DNA from: Halostreptopolyspora alba
Lineage (GTDB): Bacteria > Actinomycetota > Actinomycetes > Streptosporangiales > Streptosporangiaceae
DNA: 64,000 bases
Reading direction: 5' to 3'
Assembly (NCBI GenBank): GCA_003725585.1
Contig: RJMB01000003.1
Coordinates: 62,001-126,000, forward strand
The notes under the pieces are model-generated. The model had not been told where the DNA came from. It saw only the letters and a list, made by a program, of their open reading frames with translations, and ran no database searches. Every line of letters begins with the position of its first letter. Position 1 is the stretch's first letter. The translations under genes were made by a program, and so were the position numbers. Of the stretch, positions 8,884-17,715 are shown one piece after another.

Positions 8884-9549
8884 GTGGCAATCCAGATCTC
8901 ACCCAGCATTCTCTCCGCCGACTTCGCCCACCTCGCGGCGGAGGCCGAGGCGGTCTCCCAGTCGGCCGACTGGCTGCATGTCGACGTCATGGACAACCAC
9001 TTCGTGCCCAACCTGACGTTGGGGCTTCCGGTGGTGGAGGCGCTGCGCGCGTCGGCGTCGCTGCCGTTGGACTGCCATCTGATGATCGAGGATCCTGACC
9101 GCTGGGCTCCGTCCTTCGCGGAGGCGGGCGCCGGCAGCGTCACGATCCACGCGGAGGCCGCCCGCTCACCGGTGCGCACGCTGCGGACCATCCGGTCCTC
9201 CGGTGCGCGCGCCGGGCTCGCGCTGAACCCGGTGACCCCGGTGGACGGCTACGCCGAGCTGCTGGGAGAGCTCGACATGGTACTGATGATGACGGTCGAG
9301 CCGGGATTCGGCGGGCAGCCGTTCCTCGACATGGTGCTCCCGAAGATCCGCCGCGCCCGCGCGTTGATCAACGACAGCGACGCCGACATCTGGCTACAGG
9401 TCGACGGCGGCGTCAGCGCCGAGACCATCGAACGGGCGGCCGAGGCCGGAGCTGACGTGTTCGTCGCGGGTTCCGCCGTGTACGGGGCCGACGACCCCGG
9501 CCACGCCGTCGACGCCCTGCGTACCCAGGCCGAGAAGGCCACCCACTGA
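8884..9549 (+). CDS. rpe: Ribulose-phosphate 3-epimerase
   Basis: A 221-residue TIM-barrel enzyme interconverting ribulose 5-phosphate and xylulose 5-phosphate in the pentose phosphate pathway. It begins [20 protein letters not shown], the family N-terminus. The metal and catalytic residues sit in [14 protein letters not shown] (His, Asp, Asp) and DCHLMIEDP (His), with the phosphate-binding [10 protein letters not shown] near residue 178. The [13 protein letters not shown] loop is intact. GTG 8884 gives the canonical start; the upstream extension to 8842 does not. Its ribulose 5-phosphate substrate is also a riboflavin precursor, and the rib genes lie nearby. Confidence 0.95.
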   Translation: MAIQISPSILSADFAHLAAEAEAVSQSADWLHVDVMDNHFVPNLTLGLPVVEALRASASLPLDCHLMIEDPDRWAPSFAEAGAGSVTIHAEAARSPVRTLRTIRSSGARAGLALNPVTPVDGYAELLGELDMVLMMTVEPGFGGQPFLDMVLPKIRRARALINDSDADIWLQVDGGVSAETIERAAEAGADVFVAGSAVYGADDPGHAVDALRTQAEKATH

Positions 9550-9551
9550 GG

Positions 9552-9604
9552 GGCGCCGTGCGCCTCGGTCGGGCCGCTGACCGCCCCGAGCGCGCGGCGG
9601 CGCC
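9552..9604 (+). terminator. Two-block hairpin after rpe
   Basis: Directly after the rpe stop, GGCGCCG (9552-9558) pairs with CGGCGCC (9598-9604), and inside it CTCGG (9564-9568) pairs with CCGAG (9586-9590). This nested stem separates rpe from the phosphatase gene and is well placed as a terminator. No T tract follows. Confidence 0.45.
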
Positions 9605-9760
9605 CCCGGCCGGGGAGTAGCGTACCGGGCGCGAACTTGGGAAACGCGGGCTGACACCCGTACCATCCAACGACACCCGCGTGGTGGTGACGAATGCCAT
9701 CGTGGCGCGAGCGGGGCCGGTAGGTGAATCGTCGGGGTCCGTCAGTTGGGGTGGCATGGT

Positions 9761-10774
9761 ATGGAGACACTGCTGGACGGGATGTGGAACGGCGAGGTCC
9801 ACATCGTCCTTTGGCTACAGTCCCTGGGCGGGTGGCTCGAACCGCCGATGCTGGCGGCGAGCGCCCTGGGATCGAAATCGCTGTTCCTGGTGCTGCTCCC
9901 GCTGGTGTTCTGGTGCGTGCACGCGGGTCTCGGCGCGCGGGTCTACCTGGTGCTCATGGGGTCGTCGCTGCTCAACGGCCTGCTGAAGGCCGTCGTCGCC
10001 GGCGCTCGCCCGTACTGGCTGAACCCCACGGTGGCCTCGCTCAGCCCGGAGTCCACGTTCGGGGCGCCGTCGGGCCACACCCAGTCCGTGGTGGCGGTCT
10101 GGGGGTATCTCGCCGCCAAGATCCGGCGGCGCTGGATCTGGCCGGCCGCCGGGGCCGTGATGGGGCTCGTCGCGCTGTCTCGGATGTATCTGGGCGCGCA
10201 CTTCCTCACCGACGTCGTGGCCGGGCTCGCCGTGGGCGCGGCGCTGCTCTGGTTGGTGCTGCGCTACGAAGAGGAGATGCTGCGGTGGTGGCGCCGGCGC
10301 GCCCTGGGCGCCCAGGTGGGGCTGGCCCTCGCCGGGTCCCTGCTGCCCGGGGTGCTCACCGCGGGCTGGCAGTTGCTCGTGCGCGACGGCTGGAGGGCAC
10401 CCGCCGAGTGGACGGGGATGCTGCCCGCCGACATTCCGGGCGCCACGCTGAACCACGTACTCGCCCTCGGTGGCGGGCTCTTCGGGGCGGTGGTCGGCCT
10501 CTCGGCGCTCGCCGCCCGCGGTTGGTACAGCGCCCGGGGATCCCTGGTCTCGCGTGTGACCCGTTACGTGGTCGGTATGGCGGGCATCGTGCTGATCCTC
10601 GTCGTGGTGCAGGTGACGGTCCCCACAGCGAGTGGGGTCGCCGCGGGCGTGCGCGAGTACGTTCTCTACACCCTCGCCTCGCTGTGGGGCACGCTGGCGG
10701 CCCCGGAGATGTTCCTGCGCATGGGCCTGGCGACACGTCCGGAGGCCGGGCGGCCGCAGGGATCCGCCGTGTGA
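9761..10774 (+). CDS. PAP2-family membrane phosphatase
   Basis: A 337-residue multi-pass membrane protein. The three phosphatidic-acid-phosphatase motifs are present in order: KAVVAGARP (K-x6-RP), APSGHTQSV (PSGH) and SRMYLGAHFLTDV (SR-x5-H-x3-D). These form the vanadium-haloperoxidase-like active site that dephosphorylates lipid or isoprenoid phosphates. Hydrophobic segments flank the motifs, and several more follow in an additional C-terminal half that ends VREYVLYTLASLWGTLAAPE. ATG 9761 is preferred over an in-frame TTG at 9746. It lies upstream of the FMN riboswitch, so it is not obviously under riboflavin control. Substrate unknown; undecaprenyl pyrophosphate is one possibility. Confidence 0.8.
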   Translation: METLLDGMWNGEVHIVLWLQSLGGWLEPPMLAASALGSKSLFLVLLPLVFWCVHAGLGARVYLVLMGSSLLNGLLKAVVAGARPYWLNPTVASLSPESTFGAPSGHTQSVVAVWGYLAAKIRRRWIWPAAGAVMGLVALSRMYLGAHFLTDVVAGLAVGAALLWLVLRYEEEMLRWWRRRALGAQVGLALAGSLLPGVLTAGWQLLVRDGWRAPAEWTGMLPADIPGATLNHVLALGGGLFGAVVGLSALAARGWYSARGSLVSRVTRYVVGMAGIVLILVVVQVTVPTASGVAAGVREYVLYTLASLWGTLAAPEMFLRMGLATRPEAGRPQGSAV

Positions 10775-10836
10775 CCCCGGTCGCGGCCGGCGGCGGCGGA
10801 TTTTGCTACCGTGGTCGACAGATGGTCGCCTGGCGT

Positions 10837-10861
10837 GCTGGCCGCGGCCCTTTGGGCCAGC
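10837..10861 (+). terminator. Hairpin between the PAP2 gene and the FMN riboswitch
   Basis: GCTGGCC (10837-10843) pairs with GGCCAGC (10855-10861) across an 11-nt loop, about 60 bp after the PAP2 stop codon and 30 bp before the riboswitch. It may end the upstream transcript. No T tract. Confidence 0.3.
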
Positions 10862-10891
10862 CTCGCACCGGGGACCACGACGTAGTCCAAC

Positions 10892-11018
10892 GCGTGCTCC
10901 GGGGTCGGTGAAAGTCCGAACCGGCGGTGACAGTCCGCGACCCGGTCGAATCCATCGGCCGGTGGAACCGGTGAAATTCCGGTACCGACGGTGAAAGTCC
11001 GGATGGGAGGCAGTGCGC
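10892..11018 (+). ncRNA. FMN riboswitch (RFN element)
   Basis: The conserved RFN blocks are present in order: GTCGGTGAAAGTCCGAACC, GGCGGTGACAGTCCGCGACC, GGAACCGGTGAAATTCCGG, CCGACGGTGAAAGTCCGG and ATGGGAGGCAGTG. The closing P1 helix pairs 10892-10898 (GCGTGCT) with 11012-11018 (AGTGCGC). It binds flavin mononucleotide and lowers expression of the downstream rib genes. A short GC stem at 11058-11078 (CCGCCCG / CGGGCGG, 7-nt loop) lies between the aptamer and ribE and may be part of the switch. Without a T tract, the mode (transcriptional or translational) cannot be decided. Confidence 0.95.
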
Positions 11019-11134
11019 GTGGGGCCAGGCGGCGGGAGCCGGTCGCATCCGGCGGGACCGCCCGGCCCTTTCGGGCGGCGACCGCCGAACGAACCATCCC
11101 CGGGGCCAGACCAGGCAAAGGGGATGGCCCGGAC

Positions 11135-11740
11135 GTGTTCACCGGAATCATAGAGGAGCTGGGCGAGGTCGCCGCGGTCACACCCGCTGGCGACAGCGTG
11201 GAGTTGACCATCCACGGCCCCACCGTCACCTCCGACGCCGCCCACGGCGACTCGATCGCTGTCAACGGCGTCTGCCTCACCGTCACCGGGGTGTCCGGTG
11301 CGCGCTTTTCCACCGACGTCATGCGCGAGACCCTGGACCGTTCCAGCCTCGGCGCCCTCGCCCCAGGTACGCCGGTCAACCTGGAGCGTGCCGCTCAGGT
11401 GTCGGACCGGCTGGGCGGACACATCGTCCAGGGCCACGTCGACGGGACCGGCGAGATCGTGCGGCGGGTCCCGGGGGAACGGTGGGAGACGGTGACGTTC
11501 TCGCTGCCCGAGGGCCTCACCCGCTACGTCGTGGAAAAGGGGTCCATCACCGTCGACGGCGTGAGCCTCACCGTGGCCGCGGTGGACACCGCCTCCTTCG
11601 ACATCGCGCTGATCCCCACCACGCTCGAGCTGACCACGCTCGGCCGCAAGAACGTCAACGACCCGGTCAACCTCGAAGTGGACATCATCGCGAAGTACGT
11701 GGAGAAGCTCGCGACCTCCGCTCCGGGGGTGACCTCATGA
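11135..11740 (+). CDS. ribE: Riboflavin synthase
   Basis: A 201-residue enzyme that dismutates two molecules of 6,7-dimethyl-8-ribityllumazine to riboflavin. It shows the two tandem lumazine-binding repeats: [12 protein letters not shown] with [16 protein letters not shown] in the first, and [13 protein letters not shown] with [16 protein letters not shown] in the second. GTG 11135 follows an AAAGGGG ribosome site and gives the canonical (M)FTGIIEE start; the longer upstream frame runs back into the riboswitch. It is the first gene after the FMN riboswitch. Its TGA overlaps an ATG (ATGA, 11737-11740) in the frame of ribBA. Confidence 0.95.
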   Translation: MFTGIIEELGEVAAVTPAGDSVELTIHGPTVTSDAAHGDSIAVNGVCLTVTGVSGARFSTDVMRETLDRSSLGALAPGTPVNLERAAQVSDRLGGHIVQGHVDGTGEIVRRVPGERWETVTFSLPEGLTRYVVEKGSITVDGVSLTVAAVDTASFDIALIPTTLELTTLGRKNVNDPVNLEVDIIAKYVEKLATSAPGVTS

Positions 11741-11895
11741 CGGCCGGGGCGGGAGCGCGGAGATCCTCACGGGACGAGACCGGCCAGGGGGCAGCACCCG
11801 ACGGTCCGCACGCGCCGAATCACGCGACGCGCCGACACCCGGGCACGGAGCACCGTCCGAGCACGCCGACCAGTAACGCAGCGCAGGGAGCAGCT

Positions 11896-13787
<1,892 letters not shown>

Positions 13788-13852
13788 GGAGCGCCGGCAG
13801 CCATCGGTGGGGTACGGGCGTGTGGCCCGGCGAGTGAGCGGAGGGAATCGTC

Positions 13853-14314
13853 GTGGACGGGGCCACCGAGGGGCCGACAACGCCGGTGATGTGGCGGCCG
13901 CGCAATGTCCGCATCGTGGCCTACGGGCTGGCGGGGCTGGTCATGGTCACGATGGTCGCCCTGGCGGTGGTCCTACCGGAGCGGTTCCTGGTGACCGATC
14001 GCATCGGTCTGGTGCTGCTCGGCGGCGTGGGGGTCGGTGTCTTGCATCTGCTCGGCCGACCGCGACTGGTCGCCACCGAGCACCGGGTCACCGTCGTCAA
14101 CAGCATCCGCACGCACGTGCTCGAATGGCCCGAGATCGTCGACATCCGGATGCCGGTGGGGGAACCGTGGCCCTCGATGGATCTCGCCGACGGGTCCACG
14201 CTGGCGGTCATGGCCATCCAGAGCAACGACGGGGAGCGCGCCCGGGCCGGCCTGACCGAGTTCCGTGAGCTGTTGCACGATCGCGGTGAGGCGGACGAAC
14301 CCGACATCGGTTAG
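13853..14314 (+). CDS. PH-like-domain membrane protein
   Basis: A 153-residue protein starting at GTG 13853 with a GGAGGG ribosome site. Two adjacent hydrophobic segments (about 20-42 and 50-68: VRIVAYGLAGLVMVTMVALAVVL and IGLVLLGGVGVGVLHLL) form a membrane hairpin. They precede a compact domain with LVATEHRVTVVNSIRTHVLEWPEIVDI, typical of the small bacterial PH-like domain that follows a transmembrane hairpin in actinobacteria. Often found just after ribH, it may be cotranscribed with the rib genes. No catalytic residues; role unknown. Confidence 0.65.
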   Translation: MDGATEGPTTPVMWRPRNVRIVAYGLAGLVMVTMVALAVVLPERFLVTDRIGLVLLGGVGVGVLHLLGRPRLVATEHRVTVVNSIRTHVLEWPEIVDIRMPVGEPWPSMDLADGSTLAVMAIQSNDGERARAGLTEFRELLHDRGEADEPDIG

Positions 14315-14479
14315 TCGACGGCGGCCAGGTTCGGCGGGTACGTCCACGGACGGTACGTACGCCGCCACCGGTACCCGAGACGTTTCCGTGAGGTCGCCTC
14401 ACCCACCCGTGAGTCCGGCGACGCGTAGGCTGGCCTCAAGAAACGGGTAACGGGGGCCGTTCGCTGAGAGGAGCGCCAC

Positions 14480-15637
14480 GTGCGTGACATTCGTGGTTCC
14501 GTCGCCAAGTTGTACGCGTCGGGCGAGACGTTCGCGCTCGCCACCGTCATCGAGACCTACAAGAGCGCGCCGCGGGAGGCCGGCGCCGCGATGGCGGTCA
14601 GCGCCTCGGGGGAGGCCATCGGCAGTGTGTCCGGTGGCTGCGTCGAGGGGGCGGTCTACGCGCTGGCGCAGGAGGTCATCGCCTCCGGACAGCCGGTACG
14701 CGAACGCTACGGGGTCAGTGACGACGACGCGTTCGCCGCCGGTCTCACCTGCGGCGGAACGCTGCACGTCCTGGTGGAGCCGGTGAGCCGGACGCTGTAT
14801 CCGGAACTGTCCGAGGTGGTGGCGGCCATCAACGCGCACGAGCCGATCGCGGTCGCGACCATCGTGGCCGGCCCGCGCCAGCTGGGTGCCCGCCGGGTCA
14901 TCCGGCCGGACCGGGCCGAGGGCACCCTGGGTGGTGACCGGCTCGACTCCGCTGTCGACGACGACGCGCGCGGCCTGCTGGCCCAGGGAAGCACCGGAAT
15001 CCTGCGCTATGGCGCGGACGGGCAGCGGCGCCGCGACGAGCTGGAGGTCTTCGTGCAGTCGTTCACCCCGCCACCGAGGATGCTGGTGTTCGGCGCCATC
15101 GACTTCGCCGCCGCCGTCGCCGACATCGGTGCCTACCTCGGCTACCGGGTGACCGTGTGCGACGCTCGGCCGGTGTTCGCCACCTCGAAACGGTTCCCCA
15201 AGGCTGACGAGGTCGTCGTGAAGTGGCCGCACGTCTACATCAGCGAGATCGAGGCGCGGATCGACGAACGTACGGCCATCTGCGTGCTCACCCACGACCC
15301 CAAGTTCGACGTGCCGGTGCTGCAGGCGGCGCTGCGCACCCCGGCCGGCTACATCGGGGCCATGGGCAGTCGCCGCACACACGACGACCGCATGGCCCGG
15401 CTACGGGAGGCCGGGGTCAGTGAGGAGCGGCTCGCGCGGGTGCGTTCACCGATCGGTCTGGACCTCGGCGCGCGCACGCCGGAAGAGACGGCGGTCTCGG
15501 TCGCGGCCGAGCTGATCCAGAGCCGGTGGGGCGGCAGCGGGCGCCCGTTGAGTACCACGAGCGGCCGTATCCACAACGAGCCCCTCACCAGCCGGGGCAC
15601 GCCCGTGGCCGCGGGAGCGGCGGAAACGCGCGCGTAG
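14480..15637 (+). CDS. XdhC/CoxI-family molybdoenzyme maturation protein
   Basis: A 385-residue protein starting at GTG 14480 after AGAGGAG. The N-terminal XdhC/CoxI domain contains SVSGGCVEGAVYALAQEV and GLTCGGTLHVLVEPV. The C-terminal Rossmann domain begins near residue 195 with PPPRMLVFGAIDFAAAVADIGAYLG, and ends with PAGYIGAMGSRRTHDDR and RVRSPIGLDLGARTPEETAVSVAAE. Family members insert a sulfurated molybdenum cofactor into xanthine-dehydrogenase or CO-dehydrogenase-type hydroxylases. It is followed by a MocA-like nucleotidyltransferase, a fitting partner, but no molybdoenzyme subunit lies nearby. A TAGGCT at about 14428 may be a -10 element. Confidence 0.88.
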   Translation: MRDIRGSVAKLYASGETFALATVIETYKSAPREAGAAMAVSASGEAIGSVSGGCVEGAVYALAQEVIASGQPVRERYGVSDDDAFAAGLTCGGTLHVLVEPVSRTLYPELSEVVAAINAHEPIAVATIVAGPRQLGARRVIRPDRAEGTLGGDRLDSAVDDDARGLLAQGSTGILRYGADGQRRRDELEVFVQSFTPPPRMLVFGAIDFAAAVADIGAYLGYRVTVCDARPVFATSKRFPKADEVVVKWPHVYISEIEARIDERTAICVLTHDPKFDVPVLQAALRTPAGYIGAMGSRRTHDDRMARLREAGVSEERLARVRSPIGLDLGARTPEETAVSVAAELIQSRWGGSGRPLSTTSGRIHNEPLTSRGTPVAAGAAETRA

Positions 15638-15806
15638 CTGACGAGCGTGCTCTCTCTGGGAACTGTCGGGTCGTTAAACGGCCAGAATCGGCCACAATCA
15701 TTGATTGACCGAAATTCGCTGCGGTGGGTGTTCCGCCGTGTAGGGAGAAATGGGACCGGTGGATCGGGGAATTTCTCGTCGACGACAACTCTGCGCCGGC
15801 GTACCG

Positions 15807-15823
15807 GCGTGACATCATCACGC
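15807..15823. promoter_or_regulatory. Inverted repeat just before the mocA-like start
   Basis: GCGTGA-N5-TCACGC ends 1 nt before ATG 15825. The upstream 187-bp gap is unusually AT-rich for this region and contains TTGACC at 15705-15710. The repeat could be an operator or a 5' hairpin hiding the start; no Shine-Dalgarno sequence is visible. Confidence 0.3.
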
Positions 15824-15824
15824 C

Positions 15825-16463
15825 ATGACGACACGTAAGAACGGCACCGGCGACACCCACCTCGCCGGTCTCCTGCTGGCCGCTGGGGAGGGGGATCGGT
15901 TGGGACAACCGAAGGCCCAGATCGAGCTGGCGGGGGAGCGGCTGGTCGACCGGGGTGTCCGGGTGCTACACGAGGGTGGGTGCGTGCCGGTCTATGTCGT
16001 GACGGGAGCTGTGCCGGTCGAGGCGGCCGGGACAGTGCCCGTGCACAACCCCGCCTGGTCCGAAGGTTTGGGATCCTCACTGCGCGCCGGGCTCGACGCG
16101 ATGTCCGACGAGGTCGACGCCGTGCTCGTGGCCCTCGTCGACCAGCCACTGGTGTCAGCGGCGGCGGTGCGCCGGCTCGCGGACGCCTACGCCGAGGGGG
16201 AGCGCGCGGTCGTGGCAACCTACGCCGGAAACCCCAGAAACCCGGTGCTGCTGGGACGCGAGCACTGGCCGAACGTGCACGCCATGGCCGAGGGCGATGT
16301 CGGCGCCCGCCCCTTCCTACGCGCCTACTCCCACCTGGTCACCCCGGTCGCCTGCGACGACATCGCCAGTGCGGAAGACATCGACACCCCCGAGGACCTG
16401 GAGCGCCTGCGCGCCCGCATCGAGTCCGCGACAGAGGACACCAACCCCGCCCGCAGCCCTTAG
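15825..16463 (+). CDS. MocA-like molybdenum cofactor nucleotidyltransferase
   Basis: A 212-residue NTP-transferase. The nucleotide-binding start LAGLLLAAGEGDRLGQPKAQIEL is the MocA/MobA signature (GxGxRxGxPK), and VDAVLVALVDQPLVSAAAVRRL carries the metal-binding aspartate followed by the DQP motif typical of MocA. VATYAGNPRNPVLLGREHW and the ending DIDTPEDLERL also fit. MocA proteins attach CMP or GMP to molybdopterin for hydroxylase-type enzymes. The preceding xdhC-type gene supports that role. The real enzyme could instead be a related sugar-nucleotide transferase, but the DQP motif argues against it. Confidence 0.8.
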   Translation: MTTRKNGTGDTHLAGLLLAAGEGDRLGQPKAQIELAGERLVDRGVRVLHEGGCVPVYVVTGAVPVEAAGTVPVHNPAWSEGLGSSLRAGLDAMSDEVDAVLVALVDQPLVSAAAVRRLADAYAEGERAVVATYAGNPRNPVLLGREHWPNVHAMAEGDVGARPFLRAYSHLVTPVACDDIASAEDIDTPEDLERLRARIESATEDTNPARSP

Positions 16464-16474
16464 GTAGTGTTTCT

Positions 16475-16540
16475 CGGGCTCGCTTGGCTCGCCTGGTCTG
16501 GGGCCGGGGGCCTTCGGGTGCTCTGGGGCGCTGGTCGCTG
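16475..16540 (+). repeat. Interspersed repeat, degenerate partial copy A
   Basis: This 66-bp stretch shares the head of the better copy at 16632: GGCTCGC...CTCGCCTGGTC, then GGGGCCGGG, CCTTCGGGTGC and GGCGCTGGTCGCT. It lacks the tail CCTACGGACCC. It lies right after the mocA-like gene and is non-coding on both strands as far as I can judge. Confidence 0.45.
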
Positions 16541-16546
16541 GTGTTT

Positions 16547-16625
16547 GTTTGGGCTCGCTGGCGCTCGCCAGCTCGACAGCCCAGACAGCCGAGGGCCTAC
16601 GGACCCTGCAGAACCCCGGCGGCGT
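16547..16625 (+). repeat. Interspersed repeat, rearranged copy B
   Basis: The first 23 bp (16547-16569) are identical to 16632-16654. The last about 29 bp (CCTACGGACCCTGCAGAACC onward, 16596-16624) match the tail of copy C with one mismatch. The middle differs and contains its own small hairpin (CTGGCG/CGCCAG at 16558-16571). Confidence 0.55.
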
Positions 16626-16631
16626 GGTGTT

Positions 16632-16758
16632 GTTTGGGCTCGCTGGCGCTCGCCTGGTCGGGCGCCTGGGGGCCGGGAACCTTCGGGTGCCTGCGGCGCT
16701 GGTCGCTCGTTCCTCGCTCCCGCGCCTACGGACCCTCCAGAACCCCGGCGGCGCCCGA
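16632..16758 (+). repeat. Interspersed repeat, full copy C
   Basis: It contains GGCCGGGAACCTTCGG, then a hairpin GGCGC (16695-16699) / GCGCC (16722-16726) whose loop holds CTCGTTCCTCGCT, then CCTACGGACCCTCCAGAACC and CCGGCGG. The same blocks occur in opposite orientation at 28757-28853 and 28893-28989. Its tail overlaps the last codons of the minus-strand mutarotase gene and supplies that gene's stop codon. Confidence 0.7.
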
Positions 16759-17661
16759 CCCGAGGCGGGCGATGCCGAACCGCGCGCGCGTCCGCTCCCC
16801 GGGAGCCAGGACGCGGAGGTCGTCCCCGGTGGCGAGGGCGTTCGGCGGGCAGGTCATGGGCTCCACAGCGAGTGGTCCCCGGTTCCCGGGCTCGACGAGG
16901 TTGTCGGCGCTGTAGACCTGCAGCCACGGGCAACCGGGGTCGGTCCACAGCCCCACAGTCGTGGTGGATCCGCTGAGTACGGTCCAGGCGCGCTCGTCGT
17001 GGCCGTACCGCAGGCCGGTGAACGGGGTGTCGAACACGGTGGCCCCGATCGGTCGGGCCTCGCGGAAATCGTGGTCGGTGCCGGCGACCGGCCGCGGTGG
17101 CCCCACCGGGAGCTTGCGCTCGTCCACGGGCTGGCGCAGGTGCGCGGGCAGCCGTAGCGTCGCGTCGTCGAGCACGGTGTCAGTGTCGACCCGCACGTAG
17201 GGATGCGCCCCGATACCGCAGGGGGCCGCCGAGGTACCCGAGTTGTCGACGGTGACGGCCACCTCCAGGCCCGCCTCGGCGTCCAGCCGGTAGTCCGCCG
17301 TCACCCGTAGGCGGAAGGGGTAACCGGGGGCGCCGTCGAGCACGCAGCCGAGGACGACCCGGTCCGGCGCGACACTGTCGGCATGCCACGTCAACGCGTG
17401 GACCAGCCCGTGTATCGCGGAACCGCCACCACGCTCGGTGATCTCGAGCTGGTGCTCGACACCGCCGAAGACGTAGCGGCCCTCGCCGACGCGGTTCGGC
17501 CACGGGACCAGCAGTTGGCCCTGGAAGCCCCGGACCTCCCCGCCGGGCTCGTGCCCCCAGAGCAGTTCGTCACCGTCGTGGTCGAGCCGGCACAGGGCCG
17601 CGCCACGCGACTCGACCACCGCCCGGTATCCGCCCGCCCGCAGCTCGAACGCCTCGCTCAC
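16726..17661 (-). CDS. Aldose 1-epimerase (galactose mutarotase-like)
   Basis: A 311-residue protein starting at GTG 17661. It has the mutarotase fold markers: LLVPWPNRVGEGRYVFGG near residue 50, GSAIHGLVHALTW with the first catalytic histidine, PCGIGAHPYVRV with the second, and NRGPLAVEPMTCPPNAL with the catalytic glutamate. Family members interconvert alpha and beta anomers of hexoses; the exact sugar is unknown. The last residues (GVLEGP then TAG) are read from the interspersed repeat, so the C-terminus has been replaced or extended by it. It lies 54 bp after the kinase gene on the same strand. Confidence 0.85.
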   Translation of the reverse strand: MSEAFELRAGGYRAVVESRGAALCRLDHDGDELLWGHEPGGEVRGFQGQLLVPWPNRVGEGRYVFGGVEHQLEITERGGGSAIHGLVHALTWHADSVAPDRVVLGCVLDGAPGYPFRLRVTADYRLDAEAGLEVAVTVDNSGTSAAPCGIGAHPYVRVDTDTVLDDATLRLPAHLRQPVDERKLPVGPPRPVAGTDHDFREARPIGATVFDTPFTGLRYGHDERAWTVLSGSTTTVGLWTDPGCPWLQVYSADNLVEPGNRGPLAVEPMTCPPNALATGDDLRVLAPGERTRARFGIARLGSGAAGVLEGP

Positions 17662-17715
17662 CCGGCACCAACTTTCCCACGGTCGTACGGCTACGGACCG
17701 AGCATACGCGGGTAC

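Noticed and set aside
9815-11437. A 540-residue minus-strand frame
   Set aside because: It lies opposite the PAP2 gene, the riboswitch and ribE, all with clear motifs; composition is Arg/Gly/His-rich shadow sequence.
15638-15806. TTGACC at 15705-15710 as a promoter for the mocA-like gene
   Set aside because: No -10 hexamer lies at 16-19 bp downstream, so the promoter cannot be supported.
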